Below, piece after piece: positions 12,531-18,983 of a DNA stretch of 18,983 nt. The stretch covers positions 1-18,983 of the forward strand of contig CABUZI010000025.1 of assembly GCA_902496005.1 (NCBI GenBank), written 5' to 3'. A program made the translations under genes and the position numbers. Within the stretch, counting starts at the first letter, position 1, and every line of letters begins with the position of its first letter. The notes under the pieces are model-generated. The model was not told the DNA's origin. It saw only the letters and a list, made by a program, of their open reading frames with translations, and did no database searches. This DNA comes from an uncultured Collinsella sp. (GTDB taxonomy: Bacteria; Actinomycetota; Coriobacteriia; Coriobacteriales; Coriobacteriaceae).

Positions 12531-12588
12531 GTTGGTGGCTCCTTTCGTGATGCCATGGCGCGGTCGCACCTAGTTGCTGTTGCGCTGC

Positions 12589-12618
12589 ACTATAGCACAG
12601 CAAAGTGTGTGCGGGGAA
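12589..12618 (-). promoter_or_regulatory. Promoter of the Trp leader / ECF operon
   Basis: TATAGT reads leftward at 12594-12589, placing the start near 12581, about 50 bases before the leader ATG. The -35 is weak; TTCCCC (12618-12613) at an 18-bp spacing is the best candidate and abuts an inverted repeat. Confidence 0.6.
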
Positions 12619-12638
12619 ATCTTTTTTGAAAAGATTTC
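12616..12638. promoter_or_regulatory. 10-bp inverted repeat at the -35 of the Trp leader promoter
   Basis: GAAATCTTTT (12616-12625) and AAAAGATTTC (12629-12638) are exact reverse complements with a 3-base spacer. The A+T-rich palindrome overlaps the proposed -35 and is a candidate repressor site, adding initiation control to the attenuator. It could instead be part of the termination region of the dipeptidase gene. Confidence 0.4.
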
Positions 12639-12639
12639 A

Positions 12640-12712
12640 GGCGGGTTTCCCGCCGGTCAAAAGAGTGGGCTGAGCGGGCGAGAGGCTGCCATTGCTGCCT
12701 TGCCCGCTCAGC
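12640..12712 (-). terminator. Tandem terminator hairpins after the C69 dipeptidase gene
   Basis: GCTGAGCGGGC (12669-12679) and GCCCGCTCAGC (12702-12712) form an 11-bp stem whose loop has further pairing (GGCAG/CTGCC-type). Leftward transcripts then meet CTCTTTTGACC, a modest U-tract. A second small hairpin, GGCGGG-TTT-CCCGCC (12640-12654), follows and is succeeded by TGAAATCTTTT. Together they probably end the dipeptidase transcript. Confidence 0.75.
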
Positions 12713-12719
12713 TAAGACG

Positions 12720-14651
12720 TTACTCCTTATTGCGACGGTAGAGGAAGTAACCGCCCGCGGAGATGACGGCAACGCCAGCGATGGCGAATGCGGCCACCAT
12801 GCGGCCATCAAAACGATCGCCAGTGGTGGGCAGGCCGCCCTTGGTTTTCGTCTTGTTAGTGGTTACCGTGGTCGTGGTGTCGGACTTGCCAGGCTTCTCA
12901 GGCTTGGCGGCCGGCTGCTCGGGCTTAGCGGGCTGCTCGGGAGTGCCAGGCTGCTCAGGAGTGCCGGGCTGATCCGGGGTGACCGGATCGGTGGCAAGAG
13001 CATCCTTGGCGTAGGTGATGGACACCTTGAGGCCGTTGGTCTCGGTGTTCAGGTCGCTTGGGGTAAAGGGCTGGTCGAAGTTTTCGGCCTTCTGATAGGC
13101 GCGCATCTCCTGGAGCAGTGCCTTGCACTTCTTGTAGGTGTTCTCGGTAGCAGCCTTGCCGGCCTTGTTGGCCAGGGCAGTGCGGCCCTCGGTGGTCGTC
13201 TCGGCCAGCATGGCGGCGTCAACTTCCTTGTTCTGCTCGATAAGCTCGTTCTGGAGCGCATCGAGGTAGGCACGGACGCTGACACCAAGGGTGTCAGGGT
13301 TCTCGAAGCAGAGCGAGCTGATGTCCATAAGGACGTAGTTGATTGAGTTCTCGGGCTCCTCGTTGTACACGACGTCAGTCTGGTTGCAGTGATCGAAGGA
13401 GACGGTCTGATCGCTGAAGTACGGGCTGACCTCAGTTATCAGAGCGGAGTACAACGGGATGGCGACGGAGTACGCGGCGCGGGAGAGCATTTCCCACTGG
13501 ATGGTAGCGACTTCGGGGTCATACCCGCGACGAATCTGGAAGAGGTTGATCTCGGTGTTGCGCTCGCTGCCGATGCAATAAACACCATCAGTGTTCGCGT
13601 TGAGGCCAGGGACGTTCTCGCCGCGGTTGCCAAAGGCACGAATCAGCTCAAAGGTGCTCCAGCCAGACTTGCCAGGCCTGAAGAACAGGGGCTGGATTTC
13701 GCTGACCATGGCTCCCTTTTGGTCAGGTTTTCCATCCTTCTTTACTGTGATAATGTCGTAATCTGTGCCTTCGGTCAGCTGACTACCAAAATAATCGCGG
13801 CCTTGCACATAGCGGGACCACTGGTTTACGCCGGAATCGGCGAGGCTTTCGCCATACGTTTGGGCGACATCGAATTTGCCGTCAGCGGAGTATTTGGCGA
13901 AGCCCTTCTCCACGGGCATGGACTCGATGCCCTCGGAGTGTAGGCAGTTCTCGGGGTCATCAAGGTCGACATCGTAGTTGAGGCTCCCAATATTAGGGTT
14001 GAGCGACGCGACGTCGTCAGCGAGCTTCATGGCGATCCACTGATGGGCGGAAAGTGTGGCGAACAGCCAGGTCTCGTTGTTGTCGGCGATGATGATCTGG
14101 TCGTTGGTGCAGACGCCTTGATCATCGATCAGTCTGCCGAGAAGCTCGACGCCCTCGCGGGCCGTGGCGCTCTCGCCCAGGATGATGCTGCCGTAACTGT
14201 ACTCGCCCAGACCCACTTTCTCATCGATGTGGTCTGCTGCATCGGCCTCCTCGTTATAGGAAGTGCTTAGCGTGGCAGAGCAGGAGACGCCCTTCTCGTT
14301 GATTCCGGCCTCGGAATAGGCGTCGGTGCGACCCATCCAGTTGGAGGGGTGGTCGCGTACATAGCTGTAACGATAGGTAGGCTTGTTCGAAGTGTATTCA
14401 AAAGCAGATTCAATCGAGCTGTACTTAAAGCCAGGTTCGTGGGCAGGTTCGATGCCGTAGTGCTTAAGATAGCGCTTGCCAAAGTCCTCGGCGCGGCCGT
14501 AGTACGTATTGCCGTCGGCCGTATAGTTTTTGCCCATGTACATCTGCGTGCAGGCGAGCGCAGATGTCGGCATGGACATGATGGTTGCAGCTCCAAAGGC
14601 GAGGCCTATGCCTAGCTTCTTGAGCGCGTTGACGGGGTGAGTTTTCCTCAT
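12720..14651 (-). CDS. C69-family dipeptidase, sortase-anchored (LPTTG)
   Basis: The 643-residue product has a strong ribosome binding site (GGGAGGG) before the ATG at 14651. A signal peptide (about 1-33) ends in TSALA, and the next residue, C34 in CTQMYMGKNYTADG, is the expected N-terminal nucleophile of this Ntn-hydrolase family, exposed when the signal is cut. GNTYYGRAEDF and the internal GRTDAYSEAGINEKGVSCSAT fit PepD/C69. The C-terminus has a Pro/Glu repeat (TPEQPGTPEQPAKPEQP-like, about 557-590), then LPTTG (about 607-611), a hydrophobic helix and YRRNKE, a complete sortase signal. The enzyme would be fixed to the wall and cut dipeptides outside the cell, feeding amino-acid uptake. It is transcribed separately from the ECF operon downstream. 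Confidence 0.92.
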   Translation of the reverse strand: MRKTHPVNALKKLGIGLAFGAATIMSMPTSALACTQMYMGKNYTADGNTYYGRAEDFGKRYLKHYGIEPAHEPGFKYSSIESAFEYTSNKPTYRYSYVRDHPSNWMGRTDAYSEAGINEKGVSCSATLSTSYNEEADAADHIDEKVGLGEYSYGSIILGESATAREGVELLGRLIDDQGVCTNDQIIIADNNETWLFATLSAHQWIAMKLADDVASLNPNIGSLNYDVDLDDPENCLHSEGIESMPVEKGFAKYSADGKFDVAQTYGESLADSGVNQWSRYVQGRDYFGSQLTEGTDYDIITVKKDGKPDQKGAMVSEIQPLFFRPGKSGWSTFELIRAFGNRGENVPGLNANTDGVYCIGSERNTEINLFQIRRGYDPEVATIQWEMLSRAAYSVAIPLYSALITEVSPYFSDQTVSFDHCNQTDVVYNEEPENSINYVLMDISSLCFENPDTLGVSVRAYLDALQNELIEQNKEVDAAMLAETTTEGRTALANKAGKAATENTYKKCKALLQEMRAYQKAENFDQPFTPSDLNTETNGLKVSITYAKDALATDPVTPDQPGTPEQPGTPEQPAKPEQPAAKPEKPGKSDTTTTVTTNKTKTKGGLPTTGDRFDGRMVAAFAIAGVAVISAGGYFLYRRNKE

Positions 14652-14670
14652 TTTCCCTCCCAGCGTGCGA

Positions 14671-14694
14671 AAGCCCTCTGTCGCCAGAGGGCTT
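14671..14694 (-). promoter_or_regulatory. Stable hairpin in the 5' leader of the dipeptidase gene
   Basis: AAGCCCTCTG (14671-14680) and CAGAGGGCTT (14685-14694) are exact reverse complements around a 4-base loop. The leftward RNA continues TTCGCACGC with no U-tract, so it is probably an mRNA leader stem ahead of the ribosome binding site and not a terminator. Confidence 0.5.
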
Positions 14695-14886
14695 CAGCCA
14701 ATAAAGACACCCCATTAGCGTAACGAACTGGAAACAATATTCATCTATGAAAGACACTTACTCGATAAGCGTGATGAAATATGCGACGAGCGGTTAATTG
14801 TACTCAGTTTGTAGCTTTACTTTAATAAAGACGCCCTGTAATTACTGTAGCCGAATAAAGTAGCTGGGAATGCCTGAAATGAAAAT
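14695..14886. other. A+T-rich intergenic stretch without a gene
   Basis: I see no coding frame with a ribosome binding site here. A weak promoter for the dipeptidase gene may lie at TTAAAG then TACAAT (14802-14797, minus strand, 17-bp spacing), which would give a leader of about 140 bases. The base composition is clearly lower in G+C than the genes around it. Confidence 0.4.
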
Positions 14887-14921
14887 CCCCTGCTGTTTGG
14901 CAAATGCATAAACAGCAGGGG
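14887..14921 (-). terminator. Intrinsic terminator of the lipid kinase / small peptide operon
   Basis: CCCCTGCTGTTT (14887-14898) and AAACAGCAGGGG (14910-14921) are exact 12-bp complements around an 11-base loop. The leftward RNA continues ATTTTCATTTC, an adequate U-rich tail. It lies 36 bases after the stop of the 30-residue peptide gene. Confidence 0.88.
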
Positions 14922-14957
14922 AGACGATAATTGGATGAATATCATACCAATGTGGAA

Positions 14958-15050
14958 TTACTTCTTCCGGCGGTGGATCACGTTGATCGCATAGCCGACG
15001 AGCATGGCCAAAACGATGATGATAAAGCCGAGCAGGGGATTGTCGTTCAT
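14958..15050 (-). CDS. 30-residue single-pass membrane peptide, coupled to the lipid kinase
   Basis: A 31-codon frame (ATG 15050, TAA 14960-14958) encodes MNDNPLLGFII, a continuous hydrophobic helix (about residues 6-24), and a basic end VIHRRKK: an N-out, C-in single-span peptide. Its ribosome binding site AGGAGG (15061-15056) is ideal and overlaps the stop codon of the upstream lipid kinase gene, so translation is coupled. A terminator follows closely. It is too short for most gene finders. Function is unknown; a small partner or membrane tether for the kinase is a reasonable guess, because both work at the membrane. Confidence 0.82.
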   Translation of the reverse strand: MNDNPLLGFIIIVLAMLVGYAINVIHRRKK

Positions 15051-15059
15051 AGGGTCCTC

Positions 15060-15977
15060 CTATTTTCCGAGCGGGGAGAATTCGTCGACGATGAGGTCGA
15101 GGCATTGCGGAAGCGCGCGGGCTCCAAAGACGCCCGAATTGCTGGAGATAATCTCGCCATCGAACTGCATGCCCAGCGACGGGGTGCAGGTGATCTTGGC
15201 TTCCTTGGTCTGGATGATCTTGAACTGCGGGCGGCCGAGTACCTTGCCGGCGGGGTCGAGTGCGGCGGTGATCACAGTCGGTAGAAGCTGCACAGTTTTT
15301 ACGGGTTCGATGACCGCAATGTCGACCATGCCATCGTTCATACGGCAGTCGGGGAACAGGTTGATGTCGTTTTGGATGACCGAGGTGTTGCCGGCCATGC
15401 AGCAGATGCCGTCGAGCTCCTCGACAATGCCGTCATGCTCAATCGTAAAGTGCGCCACCGTGGGATTGGGCGTGGCGAGCGCGGAGAGGAAGTAGGCGAT
15501 CTCGCCGATGTCGTTTTTGGTGGGGGCGGCCTTCATCATGATCTCGGCGTCGAAGCCCGAGCCGGCGATGATGATGAAGCCGTGGCGCTTCTCGTTGCCG
15601 TTCTCGTCGAGCCAAAAGAGCTCGCCCATGTCCACTTTGACCGTGCGACCGGCGCGGCAAGCCTTGGCAAGCGCCGCCGCCTCGGGGGCATTACCGATGT
15701 TGTTGAAGAACAGGCAGGCCGTACCGGAGGGGAAGACGAGCGTGGGGACACCGCATCCGCGCATCTGGTCGAGCACGTTGGAGACGGTGCCGTCGCCGCC
15801 CGAGACCACCACGCGATCGAATTCGCGCACGTCTGCCACGGCGTCCTCGGGCTCCATGCCATCGCCGATAAAGCGCATCACGACCTCGTCGCCGCCCTGC
15901 GCGAGGGCGTGCGTAAATGCGTAGATTTCATCTGAGCTGGGGCCCGATGCCGGGTTGTGGATGATAAGGCAGCGCAT
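15060..15977 (-). CDS. YegS/DagK-type lipid (diacylglycerol) kinase
   Basis: The 305-residue product transfers phosphate from ATP to a lipid such as diacylglycerol at the inner membrane face. Visible motifs are the start IIHNPASG (5-12), the nucleotide-binding VVVSGGDGTVSNVL (56-69), and FPSGTACLFFNN (82-93). In the last motif the family usually has P-GT-NDFA, so this copy departs at the Asn-Asp positions. GSGFDAEIM lies in the middle. The C-terminal beta-sandwich includes GMVDIAVI and MQFDGEI. The ATG at 15977 has a weak site (GGGAA). It heads a two-gene unit with the 30-residue membrane peptide and diverges from RNase D across about 98 bases. Sphingosine-like or undecaprenol kinase activity is not excluded. 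Confidence 0.87.
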   Translation of the reverse strand: MRCLIIHNPASGPSSDEIYAFTHALAQGGDEVVMRFIGDGMEPEDAVADVREFDRVVVSGGDGTVSNVLDQMRGCGVPTLVFPSGTACLFFNNIGNAPEAAALAKACRAGRTVKVDMGELFWLDENGNEKRHGFIIIAGSGFDAEIMMKAAPTKNDIGEIAYFLSALATPNPTVAHFTIEHDGIVEELDGICCMAGNTSVIQNDINLFPDCRMNDGMVDIAVIEPVKTVQLLPTVITAALDPAGKVLGRPQFKIIQTKEAKITCTPSLGMQFDGEIISSNSGVFGARALPQCLDLIVDEFSPLGK

Positions 15978-16007
15978 ACTTACGTTCCCGTTCTGTGACT
16001 AACCGAG

Positions 16008-16013
16008 TATAGT
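16008..16013 (+). promoter_or_regulatory. Candidate -10 (TATAGT) for the RNase D gene
   Basis: TATAGT (16008-16013) would start transcription near 16020, about 55 bases before the ATG. The -35 at 17 bp is TTCCCG (15985-15990), weak, and similar to the TTCCCC of the Trp leader promoter. Confidence 0.45.
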
Positions 16014-16075
16014 TGTAAGGCAATGCCGATATCCTACCCGTGTTTTTCGGGCCTAACCTTATTCGATGGGTTGAT

Positions 16076-17209
16076 ATGTACATTTCCACACATCAGGCTC
16101 TACTCGACTTTTGCCAGCGCGCCCGTAAGTTCGACGCGATTGCCGTCGATACCGAGTTTTTGCGCGAGCGCACGTTCCATCCGCGTCTGTGCTTGGTTCA
16201 GATTGCCACCCCTGCCGAGAGCGTCGCGGTCGATCCCCTGGTAATCGACGACCTCTCGCCGCTGGCCGAGCTTATGGCCGACGAGAGCGTGACCAAGGTC
16301 TTCCACGCCTGCTCGCAGGATATGGAGGTCATGCTCCATACCGTGGGCGTGCTGCCACGACCGATTTTCGATACGCAGGTCGCCGCCGCTTTTTTGGGCG
16401 AGCGCCAGCAGATTTCCTACGGCGCGCTCGTGCAGACGTTTTGCGGCGTCTCGCTGCCCAAGACCGAGTCGCTGACCGACTGGTCGCGTCGCCCGCTGAC
16501 CGATAAGCAGATTGAGTACGCGATCGATGACGTCAAATACCTGATCGTCGCCTATACCGAGATGATGAGCCGCCTGCGCGAGCTGGGCCGCGTGGACTGG
16601 GTGCTCGACGAGTTGCGTCCTCTGGTCGATGAGTCGCACTACCGTGCCGATCGCCACGAGGCGTTCCGTAAGGTCAAGCGCATCAATTCGTGCAGCCGTC
16701 ACCAGTTGGGCATCGCGCGCGAGCTCGCCGCCTGGCGCGAGGATCGCGCCGAGCGCCGTAACATCCCGCGCAAGTGGGTCATGTCCGACGACACGCTGCT
16801 TGCGCTCGTTAAGCGCAATCCCGTGCGCGTTGAGGAGTTCCGTAGCATTCGCGGTACCGATCAGTTGGGGGAGCGCGACGTGGACGGCGCGCTCATGGCC
16901 ATCAAGCGCGGCGCGAGCTGCCCGCACGATCGCCTGCCGCTCATGGTGCGCGGGCATCGTCAGATCTCTCCGGAGTTGGAGAGCGTGACGGACCTGATGT
17001 ATGCGCTCATTCGCCTAGTTGCCGAGCGCTCGGGCGTGGCGACCTCGGTCATTGCCTCGCGCGATGACCTGGCCGACTATATTGAGCACCCCGAGCAGAG
17101 CCCCCTGCGCGAAGGCTGGCGCTTCGAGCTCGTGGGCTCACGCCTGGACGATTTGCTCTCGGGCAATATGGGGTTGACGGTGAAGGACGGCAAAATCGAG
17201 CTCCTGTAG
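16076..17209 (+). CDS. rnd: Ribonuclease D
   Basis: The 377-residue product is a 3'-5' exoribonuclease of the DEDDy group that trims tRNA and other stable RNA ends in the cytoplasm. The metal ligands are visible: D25 and E27 in AVDTEFLRERTF, D82 in HACSQDMEV, and Y148/D152 in EYAIDDVKYL. LCLVQIATP and WSRRPLTDKQ are family segments. One HRDC domain follows (about 207-280, with RHQLGIARELAAWREDRAERRNIPRKWV), and the C-terminal region could hold a second. The ATG at 16076 is chosen because the family start (MYISTHQALLDFC) follows; a GTG at 16040 would add 12 residues. Neither has a good ribosome binding site. Confidence 0.92.
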   Translation: MYISTHQALLDFCQRARKFDAIAVDTEFLRERTFHPRLCLVQIATPAESVAVDPLVIDDLSPLAELMADESVTKVFHACSQDMEVMLHTVGVLPRPIFDTQVAAAFLGERQQISYGALVQTFCGVSLPKTESLTDWSRRPLTDKQIEYAIDDVKYLIVAYTEMMSRLRELGRVDWVLDELRPLVDESHYRADRHEAFRKVKRINSCSRHQLGIARELAAWREDRAERRNIPRKWVMSDDTLLALVKRNPVRVEEFRSIRGTDQLGERDVDGALMAIKRGASCPHDRLPLMVRGHRQISPELESVTDLMYALIRLVAERSGVATSVIASRDDLADYIEHPEQSPLREGWRFELVGSRLDDLLSGNMGLTVKDGKIELL

Positions 17210-17232
17210 GGAAGCCTAGCCGGTTGAGTGGG

Positions 17233-17238
17233 TAGAAT
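17233..17238 (+). promoter_or_regulatory. Candidate -10 (TAGAAT) for the zinc peptidase gene
   Basis: TAGAAT (17233-17238) lies in the 64-base gap after RNase D and would start transcription near 17245, about 29 bases before the ATG. No clear -35 is seen, and the gene may also be read from RNase D. Confidence 0.4.
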
Positions 17239-17273
17239 GCCTCCAACGTGTAATTCGATTCGGAGGAATTCGC

Positions 17274-17978
17274 ATGCCTTATTACTATGGTTACGGCTTT
17301 GGCATCGACCCGCTGTACCTGCTGGTTGTTCTTGTTTGTACAGTGCTTGGCCTTGCTGCGCAGAGCTATATCAATTCGACGTACAAGACCTGGTCCAAGG
17401 TTCGCTCGGACGGCGACACGGGCGCCACGGTTGCTCGCCGCATGCTTGACGCCAACGGTTGCAATGCCGTGGGTATCAAGGGTGTCGCCGGTGAGCTCAC
17501 CGACCATTACAACCCGCAGGATAACAACCTGTATCTGTCGGATGCCAACCGTTCGGGCGGTTCGGTCGCAAGCGTTGCCGTCGCCTGCCACGAGGCAGGC
17601 CATGCCGCCCAGCGTCAAAGCGACTATGCCATGATGAAAGTACGTACCGCCCTCGTGCCGGTCGTCAACTTTACCCAGAACACCTGGACCATCGTGTTGC
17701 TCTTGGGCCTGTTTATGAACATTGCCGGGCTCACATCCCTCGCGTTGATCTTCTTCTCGTTTAGTGTACTGTTCCAACTCGTTACGCTGCCTGTCGAGAT
17801 TGACGCCAGCCGACGCGCCGTGGCGTACATCGAGCAGTCGGGTATGAGTTCCAAGCAGGTCAACGGTGCCAAGAAGGTACTGACGGCCGCCGCGCTTACC
17901 TATGTTGCCGCTGCGCTCACCTCGATTATTCAGCTGCTCTATCTTATGGCTCGCTACAACAGAAACTCCAACCGATAA
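17274..17978 (+). CDS. YugP-type membrane zinc metallopeptidase
   Basis: The 234-residue product is preceded by GGAGG. It starts with an aromatic, Gly-rich segment and a membrane helix (about 13-30). Next comes a soluble part holding YNPQDNNLYLSD and the zinc-binding HEAGH (106-110) in VAVACHEAGHAAQ. Two hydrophobic segments (about 137-170) and LPVEIDASRRA follow, whose glutamate (about 175) may be the third ligand. A final helix (about 200-226) ends it. This is the neutral zinc peptidase family of B. subtilis YugP, an integral membrane protein of unknown substrate, often thought to act in membrane protein quality control. Length is normal. Confidence 0.9.
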   Translation: MPYYYGYGFGIDPLYLLVVLVCTVLGLAAQSYINSTYKTWSKVRSDGDTGATVARRMLDANGCNAVGIKGVAGELTDHYNPQDNNLYLSDANRSGGSVASVAVACHEAGHAAQRQSDYAMMKVRTALVPVVNFTQNTWTIVLLLGLFMNIAGLTSLALIFFSFSVLFQLVTLPVEIDASRRAVAYIEQSGMSSKQVNGAKKVLTAAALTYVAAALTSIIQLLYLMARYNRNSNR

Positions 17979-17994
17979 CAAATTGGGTCGCTGG

Positions 17995-18024
17995 GCGCCG
18001 CGGGGATTCGTGTCCCCGCGGCGC
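17995..18024 (+). terminator. G+C-rich hairpin after the zinc peptidase gene
   Basis: GCGCCGCGGGG (17995-18005) and CCCCGCGGCGC (18014-18024) are exact 11-bp complements around 8 bases. The following TGTACTATG is not a U-tract, so termination may be weak. TACTAT (18027-18032) could be the -10 of the next gene. Confidence 0.6.
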
Positions 18025-18093
18025 TGTACTATGTGTTGGACTTAAATTTGCACGGGGCCGGAGCCCATGTGCACGATGACGAAAGGGGGCTGC

Positions 18094-18983
18094 GTGGCAG
18101 GCTGGAATCTGACCGGCAATGCCGTTTCCGCCGAGTTCGACGGATCGGACGAGCAAGAGCGTAAAGAGCTCAGCGTGAGCCAGGCGGTGGAGATTGCCGC
18201 TGGCGCGCTCGATGCGATTCCGCAGCTGAGCGTTCTGGGCGAGGTCACGGGTTTTCGTGGTCCCAATGCCCGAAGCGGCCACTGCTACTTCCAAATCAAG
18301 GACGATTCGGCGGCCGTCGACTGCATCATCTGGAAGGGCGCCTATCTCAAGCGCACTTTCGATCTGCGTGACGGCATGCAGGTGAGCTTTAAGGGCAGCT
18401 TCAACCTCTATAAGCCCACGGGTCGTATGAGCTTTGTCGCTCGCTCATTCTCGCTGGCGGGGGAGGGCCTGCTGCGTCAACAGGTGGCGCAGTTGGCCGA
18501 AAAGCTACGCCGCGAGGGGCTGATGGACGAGTCCCGTAAACGCCGCATCCCGGTGTTCTGCTCACGCGTGGCGGTCGTCACCTCGCTTTCGGGCGCCGTG
18601 ATCGACGACGTCAAGCGTACGCTGCGCCGTCGCAACCCGCTCGTCGAGCTTGTCTGCGTGGGCGCAAAGGTCCAGGGCGAGGGCGCGCCGGCAGAGCTTA
18701 TTGAAGGCTTGCGCCGCGCCGCTGCCATTACGCCGGCGCCCGATTGCATTTTGCTTGTCCGTGGCGGCGGCTCCTTCGAGGACCTCATGACCTTTAACGA
18801 CGAGGAGCTTGCCCGTGCGGTGGCGGCTTGCCCCGTGCCCGTGGTGACCGGCATTGGCCATGAGCCCGATACCTCGATTTGCGACATGGTGAGCGACCGT
18901 CGCGCCTCAACGCCAACGGCAGCGGCAGAATCGGTGGCACCGGCTATGACGGAGTTGGCCGACGTGCTCGAGACGCGCCATCA
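18094..18983 (+). CDS. xseA: Exodeoxyribonuclease VII large subunit, N-terminal part (runs off the window)
   Basis: 296 complete codons are present. The protein is the catalytic subunit of ExoVII, which degrades single-stranded DNA with the small subunit XseB. The N-terminal OB-fold is visible (LSVLGEVTGFRGPNARSGHCYFQIKD then IWKG, and a KGSFNLYKPTGRMSF strand). The catalytic domain follows, with VVTSLSGAVIDDV, LLVRGGGSFEDLMTFNDE and VTGIGHEPDTSICDMVSD. The C-terminal coiled-coil region is outside. GTG 18094 has GAAAGGGGG about 5 bases before it; in-frame ATGs at 18076 and 18067 are alternatives. xseB would be expected to follow. Confidence 0.94.
   Translation, partial: MAGWNLTGNAVSAEFDGSDEQERKELSVSQAVEIAAGALDAIPQLSVLGEVTGFRGPNARSGHCYFQIKDDSAAVDCIIWKGAYLKRTFDLRDGMQVSFKGSFNLYKPTGRMSFVARSFSLAGEGLLRQQVAQLAEKLRREGLMDESRKRRIPVFCSRVAVVTSLSGAVIDDVKRTLRRRNPLVELVCVGAKVQGEGAPAELIEGLRRAAAITPAPDCILLVRGGGSFEDLMTFNDEELARAVAACPVPVVTGIGHEPDTSICDMVSDRRASTPTAAAESVAPAMTELADVLETRH

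Noticed and set aside
12462..12581. T-box riboswitch as the controller of the ECF operon
   Set aside because: No T-box AGGGUGGNACCGCG-like motif is present; a translated Trp-rich frame and a simple terminator explain the leader better.
12906..12985. Tandem repeat as CRISPR or VNTR
   Set aside because: It encodes the Pro/Glu-rich wall-spanning spacer of the LPTTG protein; units are short, imperfect and in frame.
16100..16957. 285-codon minus-strand frame opposite RNase D
   Set aside because: Antisense shadow; RNase D has all catalytic residues in the other strand.

Overview
The window looks like chromosomal DNA of a Gram-positive, high-G+C actinobacterium of the Coriobacteriia, most likely Collinsella or a close relative. 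This is inferred from G+C-rich codon use, GTG starts, an LPxTG surface protein, a group I ECF transporter and intergenic repeats of a kind I associate with Collinsella. No rRNA, tRNA, phage gene, transposase gene or CRISPR array was seen.

Layout. (1) 1-488: the 5' end of lysA on the minus strand behind a lysine riboswitch, divergent from an M20D amidohydrolase. (2) 489-4570: the amidohydrolase, a small membrane protein, an anchored FxLYD-domain protein whose ribosome binding site lies in a 14-bp inverted repeat, a helix-turn-helix protein, and a membrane-tethered Ser/Thr kinase, closed by a bidirectional terminator. (3) 4581-6581, minus: a secreted coiled-coil/lysozyme-like wall protein and a MOSC protein. 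(4) 6804-8891, plus: a D-aspartate-ligase-like ATP-grasp enzyme followed by an aspartate racemase, each with its own promoter carrying the same TTGCGCAA palindrome just after the -10. (5) 9018-12594, minus: an ECF transporter operon (S component, fused A-A' ATPase, EcfT). Ahead of it is an unannotated 22-codon leader peptide with three consecutive Trp codons, followed by a UUCG-loop terminator: a tryptophan attenuator. (6) 12720-15977, minus: an LPxTG-anchored C69 dipeptidase, a 30-residue membrane peptide, and a YegS/DagK-type lipid kinase. (7) 16076-18983, plus: RNase D, a YugP-type zinc peptidase, and the start of xseA.

Themes. Several genes bear on the cell wall: lysA, the racemase plus D-Asp ligase, the coiled-coil hydrolase and the sortase substrate. 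Two loci are controlled by amino-acid-sensing RNA leaders, lysine by riboswitch and tryptophan by ribosome stalling. The most interesting item is the tryptophan attenuator controlling an ECF transporter, which identifies the likely substrate of that transporter.
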